Below are positions 8,363 to 15,960 of a stretch of 64,000 bases of DNA, piece by piece. The notes below the pieces were generated by a model that was not told where the DNA came from, did no database searches, and saw only the letters and a program-made list of their open reading frames with translations. The stretch lies in NCBI GenBank assembly GCA_963828075.1, contig CAWHDH010000021.1, forward strand, positions 2,046,001-2,110,000, read 5' to 3'. The stretch's first letter is position 1. Each line of letters opens with the position of its first letter. Origin of the DNA: JACCYI01 sp963828075. GTDB taxonomy: Bacteria; Actinomycetota; Thermoleophilia; Solirubrobacterales; Solirubrobacteraceae. Position numbers and translations under genes: made by a program.

Positions 8363-9736
8363 GTGGAAGAGCGCGAGCACACCGACGAGCGCGCCGCCGA
8401 CCCGCTCGACGAGGTCGGCGAGCCGGCACCGGAGGACGAGGCCCCCCTCGAGCCGCCGCCCCCGGCGCCGCCCGCCCGCGTGGCCCCTGTCGTGGTGCCG
8501 CGGTGGATCCAGCTGGTCCTGCTCCCGCTCGCGCTCCTCGCCCTCTACGGGATCGTCCGCGCGTCCGGCCCGATCGCCCTGCTGTTCACGATCTCCGCGC
8601 TGATCGCGCTGCTGCTGAACCCGTTCGTGACCCTGCTGCGACGCGCCCGGTTCCCGCGGGGGCTCGCGGTGATGACCGTCTTCCTCGTCCTGATCGTGAT
8701 CGTCGCCGGCGTGGGGTCGCTGCTCTCGGACCCGATCGCCGATCAGGTCTCGTCGTTCCAGCGCAACGTCCCGGGGATCGTGGACAACGCGAACGCCGAG
8801 CTCGCCGACCTCCAGGGCTGGCTCGACCGCAACGGCATCGGGATCGAGGTCAAGGAGCAGGGGCAGACCGCGCTACAGACGCTCGGCGAGCAGGTGGCCC
8901 AGGGCTCGGGCGACATCGTGACGTTCACGCGCGAAGCGCTCACCGTGCTGGTCGAGGCGTCGATCGCCCTGATCCTCATCGTCGTCGTGAGCATCTACAT
9001 GCTGCTCTACGGCGAGCGGATCGGCCAGGTCGTCCGCCGCATCGTCCCGCCCGGCGACGGTTCCGCCGCCGACGATTTCCCGAAGCGGATCCAGGCCGCC
9101 GTCTTCGGCTACGTGCGCGGGCAGGTGATGTTCTCGTCGATCATGGGCTTCAGCGCGGGGCTGATGCTGTACGTGCTCGGCTCGGTCGGGATCTTCGAGG
9201 ACGGCAAGACCTACGCGCTGTTCTTCGGGATCTTCTACGGGCTCGCGGAGCTGATCCCGTACGTCGGCCCGGCGGTGGGCGCCACGCCGCCGCTGCTCGT
9301 CGCGGTGCTCGGCGGCCAGCCGATCGACGCGCTGTGGCTCGGCATCGCGTTCACGGCGCTACAGCAGATCGAGGGCCACATCGTCGCGCCGCAGGTGTTC
9401 GGCCACTCGCTGCGGATCAACCCGCTGCTCGTCATCTTCGCGCTGCTGATGGGCGGGCAGCTCTACGGGATCATCGGGGCGTTCGTCTCGCTGCCGATCG
9501 CCGCGATCCTGCGCGAGACAGCGGTCTACATGCGCCGTCACCTGGTGCTCGAGCCGTGGCCGCGGAACCCGAGCCTCGACCTCGTCGGCCTGGGGGTGAC
9601 CGACCCGCCGCTCGGACCGCGCTGCCCGGAGTGCGATGCGCCGCTCGCGCCGGGGGTGACCGTGTGCCGGGCGTGCGGGACGGAGCTGGGGGCTCCCGAC
9701 GAGGCGACCGCCGCCGCGTCGGGTGCCCCGGGCTGA
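8363..9736 (+). CDS. AI-2E family (PerM/YdiK) transporter with C-terminal zinc ribbon
   Basis: 457 residues. An acidic, proline-rich cytoplasmic head (about 45 residues) precedes seven to eight membrane helices of the AI-2E/UPF0118 family. Typical motifs are VSIYMLLYGERI, IPYVGPAVGATPPLLVAVL and LQQIEGHIVAPQVFG followed by LRINPLLVIFALLMGG. After the last helix comes a four-cysteine ribbon, CPECDAPLAP...CRACG, near residue 420, an add-on not in the classical family. The substrate is unknown; family members are annotated as autoinducer or ion (Na+/H+) exporters. The GTG start at 8363 lies 8 bases after a CATACT hexamer (8349-8354), which could be a -10 box for a leaderless message; no Shine-Dalgarno site is visible. 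Confidence 0.8.
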   Translation: MEEREHTDERAADPLDEVGEPAPEDEAPLEPPPPAPPARVAPVVVPRWIQLVLLPLALLALYGIVRASGPIALLFTISALIALLLNPFVTLLRRARFPRGLAVMTVFLVLIVIVAGVGSLLSDPIADQVSSFQRNVPGIVDNANAELADLQGWLDRNGIGIEVKEQGQTALQTLGEQVAQGSGDIVTFTREALTVLVEASIALILIVVVSIYMLLYGERIGQVVRRIVPPGDGSAADDFPKRIQAAVFGYVRGQVMFSSIMGFSAGLMLYVLGSVGIFEDGKTYALFFGIFYGLAELIPYVGPAVGATPPLLVAVLGGQPIDALWLGIAFTALQQIEGHIVAPQVFGHSLRINPLLVIFALLMGGQLYGIIGAFVSLPIAAILRETAVYMRRHLVLEPWPRNPSLDLVGLGVTDPPLGPRCPECDAPLAPGVTVCRACGTELGAPDEATAAASGAPG

Positions 9737-9744
9737 AGCCCGGG
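9727..9744 (+). terminator. Hairpin overlapping the transporter stop codon
   Basis: CCCGGGCT at 9727-9734 and AGCCCGGG at 9737-9744 form a perfect dyad around the TGA stop (9734-9736) of the AI-2E transporter gene. With an unpaired CTGAAG loop the stem is CCCGGG/CCCGGG. There is no T-run, so it could be a weak or factor-dependent terminator, or a stop-codon structure before the ABC exporter operon. Confidence 0.35.
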
Positions 9745-9766
9745 CCCAATACCCTCAGCCCGAGCC

Positions 9767-10492
9767 ATGGCCGTGCCCTCGACCGCCTCCAACGCACCGG
9801 CCGCCCTCGCCGCCGACGACGTCGCCAAGTCCTACGGCGACCGCCGCGCCCTCCAGGGCGTGTCGTTCGTCGCGAGCGCCGGCGAGCGCCTGGCGGTCAT
9901 CGGGCCCAACGGCGCCGGGAAGACGACGCTGCTGCAGATCCTGGCCGGCTCGCTGGCGCCGACCAGCGGCCGGGTGTCGCGCCCGCCGAGCGAGGTCGGG
10001 TGGGTCCCGCAGCAGCCGGCGCTGTACTCCAAGCTCTCGGTCGAGGAGAACCTGCGGCTGTTCGCGCGGCTCGAGAAGGTGCCCGACGTCGACGCCGCGG
10101 TCGCCGGGATGCTCGAGCAGACGGGGTTGGGCGAGCGCGCCGGCGACGAGGTCGGCCGGCTCTCGGGCGGAAACCGGCAGCGCGTCAACATCGCGATCGG
10201 GCTGCTCGGCGACCCGCCGGTCCTGCTGCTCGACGAGCCTTCCTCCTCACTCGATCCCCGCCAGCGCGAGATCCTGTGGGACTTCGTGGCCAGCCTCGCC
10301 GAGCGCGGCACCACCGTCGTCTACAGCACCCACAACGTCGGTGAGGCCGAGCGCTACGCCGACCGTGTCCTCGTCCTCGCCGACGGCGAGCTGCTGTTCA
10401 TGGGCACGCCCGCCGAGCTCGCGCGCACCGTCGGCGAATCGCGCGACTTCGAGTCGGCGTTCGTCGCCTTCCTGCACGAGCGAGGTCATTAG
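9767..10492 (+). CDS. ABC transporter ATP-binding protein
   Basis: 241-residue nucleotide-binding subunit. It shows Walker A GPNGAGKTT (46-54), a Q-loop in VGWVPQQPALYSKLSVEENL, signature LSGGNRQR, Walker B VLLLDEPSSSLD and H-loop STHN. The short NBD with the SVEENLRLFARL region is characteristic of ABC-2 type exporter ATPases (drug, antibiotic or NatA-like). The ATG at 9767 is the only sensible start. The stop TAG overlaps the GTG of the permease gene (TAGTG), so the two form an obligate pair. The exported substrate cannot be predicted. Confidence 0.88.
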   Translation: MAVPSTASNAPAALAADDVAKSYGDRRALQGVSFVASAGERLAVIGPNGAGKTTLLQILAGSLAPTSGRVSRPPSEVGWVPQQPALYSKLSVEENLRLFARLEKVPDVDAAVAGMLEQTGLGERAGDEVGRLSGGNRQRVNIAIGLLGDPPVLLLDEPSSSLDPRQREILWDFVASLAERGTTVVYSTHNVGEAERYADRVLVLADGELLFMGTPAELARTVGESRDFESAFVAFLHERGH

Positions 10493-11850
10493 TGCGCTGG
10501 CTCCTGCTCAAGGACCTGCAGATCCTGAAGCGCTCCCCGCTCCTGGTCTCGCTGCTCGTCATCTACCCGATCGTCATCGCGGTGCTGATCGGCTTCTCGC
10601 TGTCGAGCCCTCCGGGCAAGCCGAAGGTCGCGTTCGTCAACCTCGTCCCGTCGGAGGCGGACTCGTTCACCGTCGGCGGCGAGCGGCTCGACGCCACCGC
10701 CTACGCGGGCAAGCTGTTCGAGGCGGTCGACCCGATTCGGATCAAGACGCGCGCCGAGGCGATCGACATGGTGCGCGAGGGCTCGGCGCTCGGCGCGCTC
10801 GTGATCCCCGCCGACGCGGTCGAGAAGCTGCAGAGCGCGGTCAACCTCAGCGGCAGCCCGGCCCGGCCGACGATCGAGGTCTACTACAACGCCGAGGACC
10901 CGCTGAAGCGCCAGTACGTGGAGTCGCTGGTCAAGTCCCGCCTCGGCGACGCCAACCAGGCGCTGACCGGCGAGCTCACGAAGCTCGCCGGCCGCTACCT
11001 CGACATCCTCCTGAAGGGCGGGAGCTTCTCGATCCTCGGCCGCGAGTTCCAGGTGCTCGGCCTGGAACGCTCGCGCACGATCCTCGAGGGGTCGATCGCC
11101 TCGCTCCCACGTGACGCGCCCGAGCGCCAGGCGCTCGCGCAGGTCTCGGCGTTCGCGAAGCTCGCGATCGACAACCTCGACCTCTCCGACGAGGTGCTCG
11201 GCTCGGTGTCGAGTCCCGTCCGCGTGAAGCAGACGATCATCAACGGCAAGAAGACCCCGCTCGACGAGTTCGCGGTTGCGGTGTCGGTGGCGATCTCGCT
11301 GATGTTCGTCACGGTGCTGCTGGCGGCGGGGATGCTGGCGCTCGAGCGCGAGGAGCACGCGTTCGCGCGACTGGTGCGCGGGCTCGTGTCGCGGGTCGGG
11401 CTGCTGGCCGAGAAGATCGGGCTGGCGGCGTTCTGCTCGTTCATGGTCACGCTCGCGATGCTGGTCGGGCTCGCGGCGTTCGTCGGCCTCGACTGGGGGC
11501 GGCTGCCGCTGTGGCTGCCGGCGCTCGCGCTGAGCGCGACGGCGTTCGCCGCGATGGGCGTGGCGATCGGCGGGCTGGCCCGCGAGGTCCGCGCCGCGTC
11601 GCTGCTCGCCTTCCTGCTCTCGCTGCCGATCGCCTTCCTCGCCCTGGTGCCCAGCGGGTCGATCGCGCAGGGCCTCTACGACGCGATCCAGGTGGTGTCG
11701 GCGCTGTTCCCGTTCAAGCCGGCGCTGCAGGCGCTCAACGCGGCGATCAACGACGCCGACCCCGGCCTGGTGCGCCCGCTCGCGCACCTGGCGGCGCTCA
11801 CGCTCGGCTTCGGGGCGCTCGCGCGGCTCGGGCTGCGCCGCTTCGGCTGA
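10492..11850 (+). CDS. ABC-2 type transporter permease
   Basis: 452 residues, GTG start overlapping the ATPase stop. The layout is that of ABC2_membrane_3 permeases: one N-terminal membrane helix (LLVSLLVIYPIVIAVLIGFSL, about residues 18-38), a large extracytoplasmic domain of about 210 residues, then five or six helices from about residue 260 to the end (VAVSVAISLMFVTVLLAAGML onwards). The outer domain includes EVYYNAEDPLKRQYVESLV, a pattern common in exporters of this class. It should form a homodimeric exporter with the upstream ATPase. The substrate is unknown; lipids, drugs or peptides are all possible. Confidence 0.82.
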   Translation: MRWLLLKDLQILKRSPLLVSLLVIYPIVIAVLIGFSLSSPPGKPKVAFVNLVPSEADSFTVGGERLDATAYAGKLFEAVDPIRIKTRAEAIDMVREGSALGALVIPADAVEKLQSAVNLSGSPARPTIEVYYNAEDPLKRQYVESLVKSRLGDANQALTGELTKLAGRYLDILLKGGSFSILGREFQVLGLERSRTILEGSIASLPRDAPERQALAQVSAFAKLAIDNLDLSDEVLGSVSSPVRVKQTIINGKKTPLDEFAVAVSVAISLMFVTVLLAAGMLALEREEHAFARLVRGLVSRVGLLAEKIGLAAFCSFMVTLAMLVGLAAFVGLDWGRLPLWLPALALSATAFAAMGVAIGGLAREVRAASLLAFLLSLPIAFLALVPSGSIAQGLYDAIQVVSALFPFKPALQALNAAINDADPGLVRPLAHLAALTLGFGALARLGLRRFG

Positions 11851-11861
11851 GCGACCGGCGG

Positions 11862-12797
11862 ATGCGGACGGCTGCGGCGTGGCTGTTGGCACTCCCCGGC
11901 GTCGCGTGGGCTCTGCTCCGCGTCCTCACGAACGACCAGAACGTGGAGCTCACCGCGCTCGTCTCGTTCACGCCCTACGCAACGGCGGGGGCGGTGCTGC
12001 TCTTCGTGGTCGTGCTCGCGCTGCGACGCCGGGTCCCGGCGGTCGTCGCGGGGCTCGCCGCGCTGGTGCTCGTGGTCTTGGTCGCGCCGCGGGCGCTCGG
12101 CGGCCCCGACCAGGGGGCGGGTCCGCGCATGACGGTGATGACGGTCAACACGCATGAGGCCGACGCCTCCGCCGAGGCGATCGCGCGGCTCGCCCGCTCG
12201 AGCGGCGCAGACGTGGTGAGCATCCAGGAGCTCACGCCCGACGGGGTCGCGCAACTCGACGCCGCGGGGTTCGGCAGCACCTTCCCGCATCGGGTGCTCC
12301 GGCCGGTGGGCGGAAGCTCGGGGACAGGGCTCTTCTCGCGCCTGCCGCTCGAGCCGGCCGCCGCACCGCCGGCGCTCGGTACGCGGGCCACCGCCGCGCG
12401 CGCGACCGTTCCCGGCCACGGCGTGGTCGAGGTGCTCTCCGTCCATCCGGTGTCATCCCGGAGCAGCGAGGAGTGGTCGTTCTGGCGCCGCGGGATGCGC
12501 GCCCTTCCGCGCGCCACCCGCTCGGGGCGCGTCCGCGTGCTCGCCGGCGACTTCAACGCCACGCTCGACCACCGCGAGATGCGGCGGCTGCTCGGGTCGG
12601 GCTACCGCGACGCCGCCGAGCAGGCCGGCGCGGGGCTGACCCCGACCTGGCCGGCGGGCCGGCGCCTGCCGCCGCTGGTGACGATCGACCACGTGCTCGC
12701 CGACGACCGCGTCCGTGTGGGCGAGGTCGCCGTGCACGACGTCCCAGGCACCGACCACCGGGCCGTCGTCGCCGAGCTGATCCTGCCGCGGGGATGA
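11862..12797 (+). CDS. Membrane-anchored endonuclease/exonuclease/phosphatase (EEP) family protein, copy 1
   Basis: 311 residues. Two or three N-terminal hydrophobic helices (to about residue 78) are followed by an EEP domain. Catalytic motifs are MTVMTVNTHEA (Asn), VSIQELTPDG (Glu metal ligand), AGDFNATLDH (Asp-Asn), IDHVLADD and GTDHRAVVAEL (Asp-His general base pair), all intact. The domain probably faces outside the membrane, as in related actinobacterial proteins. Substrates may be nucleic acid or phosphoesters and cannot be chosen from sequence. The next gene is a paralog with the same architecture and the same block order, so this is a tandem duplication. The ATG start is preceded by GGCGG, a weak ribosome site. 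Confidence 0.8.
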   Translation: MRTAAAWLLALPGVAWALLRVLTNDQNVELTALVSFTPYATAGAVLLFVVVLALRRRVPAVVAGLAALVLVVLVAPRALGGPDQGAGPRMTVMTVNTHEADASAEAIARLARSSGADVVSIQELTPDGVAQLDAAGFGSTFPHRVLRPVGGSSGTGLFSRLPLEPAAAPPALGTRATAARATVPGHGVVEVLSVHPVSSRSSEEWSFWRRGMRALPRATRSGRVRVLAGDFNATLDHREMRRLLGSGYRDAAEQAGAGLTPTWPAGRRLPPLVTIDHVLADDRVRVGEVAVHDVPGTDHRAVVAELILPRG

Positions 12798-13705
12798 CGG
12801 GCACGGTGGTGGCGTGGTCCGGTGTGGCCGTCGCGGTGGTGTGGGCCGCGGTCCGGCTGCTCGGCCTCGAGCGGGGCTACCCGCTCGTCCCGCTCGCCTC
12901 GTTCACGCCCTACGCCGCGGCGGGCGCGGTGCTCGCGGTGCTGCTCGCGCTCGCGCTGCGCCGGTGGGCGGCGGCGGTCGTCGGCGCGGCCGCGGCGGCG
13001 GTGCTGGTGGCGGCCGTGGCGCCGCGTGCGCTCCCGGATCGCGGGCCGGAGCGGGGGACGCCGCTCCGGGTGATGACGGCGAATGTCGCCGCGGGCGCGA
13101 CCGGGGCCCGAGCCCTCGTCGCGATCGCTCGCCGCGAGCGAGTGGACGTCTTAAGCGTGCAGGAGCTGACACCCGCGCTCGCGGCGGAGCTGGAGCGTGC
13201 GTTCCCGTATCGCGTGGCCGAGCCGCGGCCGGGCTATGCGGGGACCGGGCTCTACGCGCGTGTCCCGCTCGAGCCGGCCCGCGGGCCCGTCGGCACCAGG
13301 TTCGCGATGGCGGCGGCGACGGCGCGTGTGCGCGGCGCGCGGATAGGGCTGGTGGCCGTGCATCCGATTGCCCCGGCTCGGTGGCGGTCGATGCCGGTGT
13401 GGCGGCGCGAGCTGCGGGCGCTCCCGCCCGCCGGCAGAGACCGGCTTCGCGTGCTCGCCGGCGACTTCAACGCGACGCTCGACCACCGCGAGCTGCGCCG
13501 GCTGCTGGGCACGGGGTACCGCGATGCGGCCGACCGCGCGGGCGCCGGGTTGCGCCCGACCTGGCCGGCGGACCGCCGCTTCCCGCCCGGCGTGACGATC
13601 GACCACGTGCTGGCCGATGCCCGCGTGGGGGTGCGGAGCGTTCGCGTGATTGATCTGCCGGGGTCGGATCATCGTGCGGTGGTCGCGGAGTTGCGGATTC
13701 CTTGA
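12794..13705 (+). CDS. Membrane-anchored EEP family protein, copy 2
   Basis: 303 residues, ATG overlapping the preceding TGA. It is a paralog of the gene just upstream: both have a PLASFTPYAAAGAV-like (VSFTPYATAGAV in copy 1) membrane stretch, VQELTPALAAEL / IQELTPDGVAQL, an identical LAGDFNATLDHRE, GAGLRPTWPA / GAGLTPTWPA, TIDHVLAD and DHRAVVAEL. All EEP catalytic residues are retained in both copies, so neither is an obvious decaying duplicate. Divergence is greatest in the middle of the domain, where a substrate loop is expected, suggesting separate specificities. Confidence 0.8.
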   Translation: MTGTVVAWSGVAVAVVWAAVRLLGLERGYPLVPLASFTPYAAAGAVLAVLLALALRRWAAAVVGAAAAAVLVAAVAPRALPDRGPERGTPLRVMTANVAAGATGARALVAIARRERVDVLSVQELTPALAAELERAFPYRVAEPRPGYAGTGLYARVPLEPARGPVGTRFAMAAATARVRGARIGLVAVHPIAPARWRSMPVWRRELRALPPAGRDRLRVLAGDFNATLDHRELRRLLGTGYRDAADRAGAGLRPTWPADRRFPPGVTIDHVLADARVGVRSVRVIDLPGSDHRAVVAELRIP

Positions 13706-13732
13706 GGCATGGCCCGTCGCCCCGGCGGAGTT

Positions 13733-13760
13733 CAACCCCCGCACAGAGGGAGGCGGGTTG
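13733..13760 (+). terminator. Possible hairpin terminator after the EEP pair
   Basis: CAACCCCCGC (13733-13742) can pair with GGCGGGTTG (13752-13760), leaving a short A/G-rich loop and a two-base bulge. It lies 28 bases after the EEP stop and before the hemB promoter region, in the right place for a terminator. No T-tract follows. Confidence 0.35.
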
Positions 13761-13799
13761 AGCCGGTTCGCCCGCCCTGCCCGTCCCCTTTCCTCGGTG

Positions 13800-13811
13800 C
13801 GTCAGTTGACG
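13800..13811. promoter_or_regulatory. Palindrome upstream of hemB
   Basis: CGTCA-GT-TGACG is a perfect 5-2-5 palindrome, 70 bases before the hemB start. It could be a regulator binding site for the heme operon. The right half also contains a TTGACG hexamer resembling a -35 box, but it is not spaced to the hemB -10 element. Confidence 0.3.
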
Positions 13812-13863
13812 TGACGCCGGGTGGCACGGGCCACGATGACGGACGACAACCCACCCGCCGTCC

Positions 13864-13869
13864 TAGACT
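13864..13869 (+). promoter_or_regulatory. TAGACT -10 element of hemB (near-leaderless)
   Basis: TAGACT matches TAnnnT and ends 10 bases before the hemB ATG at 13880, predicting transcription start about 3 bases before the start codon. No Shine-Dalgarno sequence is present in the remaining bases. The same hexamer occurs at the same place before several other genes in this window. Confidence 0.55.
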
Positions 13870-13879
13870 CGCTCGCGAC

Positions 13880-14854
13880 ATGGCGTTCCCGGCAACCAGG
13901 CTCCGACGGCTGCGCAAGACCGGGGTCCTGCGCGCCCTCGTCCGCGAGACGACGCTCGACGCGTCGCACCTGATCTACCCGATGTTCGTCGTCGCCGGGG
14001 CCAGCGGGCGGACGCCGATCGCCTCGATGCCCGGCATCGACCACCTCTCGATCGACGCCGCGGTCGAGGAGGCCGGCGAGGCCGCCGCGCTCGGGCTCCC
14101 CGGGGTGATGCTGTTCGGCCTGCCGGCGGAGAAGGACGAGATGGGGTCCGAAGCATGGGACGACGAGGGCGTCGTCCAGCTGACCACGCGCGCGATCAAG
14201 GCGGCGCACCCCGACCTGCTCGTCACCACCGACCTCTGCCTCTGCGAGTACACGAGCCATGGGCACTGCGGCGTGCTCCGCGACGACGGCGTCGTCGACA
14301 ACGACCGGACGCTCGAGCTCCTCGCGCGGATCGCCGTTTCCCAGGCCGCCGCCGGCGCCGACGCGCTGGCCCCGAGCGACATGATGGACGGCCGGGTCGG
14401 GGCCCTGCGCGCCGCGCTCGACGAGCAGGGCCTCTCGGAGGTCCCGATCATCGCCCACTCGGCCAAGTACGCGTCCTCGTTCTACGGGCCCTTCCGCGAC
14501 GCCGCCGACTGCGCCCCGCAGAGCGGCGACCGGCGCGGCTATCAGATGGATCCGGCCAACGCCGAGGAGGCGGTCCGCGAGGCCAAGCTCGACGCCGCCG
14601 AGGGCGCCGACGTCCTGATGATCAAGCCGGCGCTCCCGTACCTCGACGTCATCCGCCGCGTCAAGGACGCGACGGGGATGCCGGTCGCCGCCTACAACGT
14701 CAGCGGCGAGTACGCGATGATCAAGTCGGCCGCCGCCGCCGGCCTCCTCGACGAGCGCGCCGCCGTGCTGGAGGCCCTGACGGCCATCCGCCGCGCGGGC
14801 GCCGACATCGTCATCACCTACCACGCCAAGGACGTCTGCCGATGGCTCCCGTAG
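13880..14854 (+). CDS. hemB: Delta-aminolevulinic acid dehydratase (porphobilinogen synthase)
   Basis: 324 residues, usual family length. It condenses two 5-aminolevulinates to porphobilinogen. The zinc-binding Cys cluster is intact in DLCLCEYTSHGHCG (C120, C122, C130), so this is a zinc-dependent type. The two active-site lysines lie in HSAKYASSFYGPFRDA (K196) and LMIKPALPYLD (K249). The start is the ATG at 13880, giving MAFPATRLRRLR; the longer open frame upstream has no homology-like sequence and would cross the -10 box. It leads a run with a siroheme-decarboxylase-like gene and hemL, and its stop lies 13 bases inside the next gene. Confidence 0.95.
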   Translation: MAFPATRLRRLRKTGVLRALVRETTLDASHLIYPMFVVAGASGRTPIASMPGIDHLSIDAAVEEAGEAAALGLPGVMLFGLPAEKDEMGSEAWDDEGVVQLTTRAIKAAHPDLLVTTDLCLCEYTSHGHCGVLRDDGVVDNDRTLELLARIAVSQAAAGADALAPSDMMDGRVGALRAALDEQGLSEVPIIAHSAKYASSFYGPFRDAADCAPQSGDRRGYQMDPANAEEAVREAKLDAAEGADVLMIKPALPYLDVIRRVKDATGMPVAAYNVSGEYAMIKSAAAAGLLDERAAVLEALTAIRRAGADIVITYHAKDVCRWLP

Positions 14855-15960
14855 CCCAGCCAAAGGTTCGATCGCGCAAGGACGGCGCGGCGATCCCGCT
14901 CGACGAGACCGACAAGAAGCTGCTCAACCTCATGCAGGGCCGCTTCCCGCTCGAGCGCCGGCCCTTCGCACGCGTCGCGGAGCTGGCCGGGATCCCCGAG
15001 CAAGAGGTCCTCAAGCGCGTCCAGCACCTGATCGACCATCGGATCATCCGCCAGGTCACGCCGATCTTCGACACCCGGGCGCTCGGCTACTCCTCGATGC
15101 TCGTCGCCGCCAAGGTCGACCCGGAGTACCCGCACCGGGCGGCGAAGTTCATCAACACTCACCCAGGCGTCACCCACAACTACCTGCGCAACCACGACTT
15201 CAACCTGTGGTTCACGCTGGCCACCGAGCCGGGCTCGGAGCTCGGCCTCGACGGCACGCTCGACGTCATGACCGCGCAGACGGGCGCCGAGTCGATCCGC
15301 CAGCTGCCGACGCTCAAGCTGTTCAAGATCCGCATGGACCTCGAGATGGAGAAGGGCACCGACGCGCTCAGCGCCGCCGCCGAGGCGAAGGAGCCGCTCG
15401 AGCTCGAGCCGATCGAGGTGACCGACGAGGACATCGCGGTCATCCGCGCGTCGCAGGGTGACATGCCGATCGTCGAGGAGCCCTACGCGCTCGCCGCCGA
15501 GCGCCTCGGCGCCTCCCAGGACGAGGTACTGCGCCGCCTCGAGTCCCTCCGCGAGCGCGGCGGGCTGCGCCGCGTCGCCGCGATCCTCTACCACCGCCGC
15601 GCCGGCTTCAGCGCCAACGGCATGGGCGTCTGGGCGGTCCCCGACGACGAGATTCTCGAGACCGGCAAGCGCATGGCGGCGTTCCGCGGCATCTCGCACT
15701 GCTACCAGCGGCCGACGTACGCGGACTGGCCGTACTCCGTCTTCACGATGGCCCACGGGCGCTCCAAGGAGGAGTGCGACGCGATCCTCGACTCGATCGC
15801 CGCCGACACGGGCGTCGAGCAGCGCGCGACGCTCTACTCGAGCACCGAGTTCAAGAAGATCCGGATGCTCTACTTCACCGACGCGTTCGCGCAATGGGAG
15901 CGCGACGTAACGTCGTCCAGAGGACGAGCGCCAGCGAAGTCCGGCCGGACGAAACCATAA
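14842..15960 (+). CDS. Fused AhbA/AhbB-type siroheme decarboxylase-like protein (Lrp/AsnC fold)
   Basis: 372 residues made of two related halves. Each half has an AsnC-type winged helix followed by a ligand-binding domain: residues 15-75 plus 80-170, and 192-248 plus 249-350. The second half has the NirDLGH/AhbB hallmark blocks YHRRAGFSANGMGVW (250-264) and ISHCYQRPTYADWPYSVF (284-301) followed by TMAHG. The first half has the AhbA-like FDTRALGYSSMLVA (76-89) and THNYLRNHDFNLWFT (111-125). In denitrifiers and archaea these proteins remove acetate side chains of siroheme on the way to heme or heme d1. Automatic annotation would probably call it an AsnC regulator. Its position between hemB and hemL supports a tetrapyrrole enzyme. 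The ATG overlaps hemB by 13 bases. Confidence 0.8.
   Translation: MAPVAQPKVRSRKDGAAIPLDETDKKLLNLMQGRFPLERRPFARVAELAGIPEQEVLKRVQHLIDHRIIRQVTPIFDTRALGYSSMLVAAKVDPEYPHRAAKFINTHPGVTHNYLRNHDFNLWFTLATEPGSELGLDGTLDVMTAQTGAESIRQLPTLKLFKIRMDLEMEKGTDALSAAAEAKEPLELEPIEVTDEDIAVIRASQGDMPIVEEPYALAAERLGASQDEVLRRLESLRERGGLRRVAAILYHRRAGFSANGMGVWAVPDDEILETGKRMAAFRGISHCYQRPTYADWPYSVFTMAHGRSKEECDAILDSIAADTGVEQRATLYSSTEFKKIRMLYFTDAFAQWERDVTSSRGRAPAKSGRTKP

Noticed and set aside
13806..13811. TTGACG as the -35 box of hemB
   Set aside because: The distance to the TAGACT -10 box is over 50 bases and no alternative -10 box lies at 16-19 bases.
14842..15960. Annotation of the AsnC-fold protein as a plain Lrp/AsnC regulator
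   Set aside because: Both halves carry siroheme-decarboxylase signature blocks and the gene overlaps hemB and hemL, which fits tetrapyrrole metabolism better.
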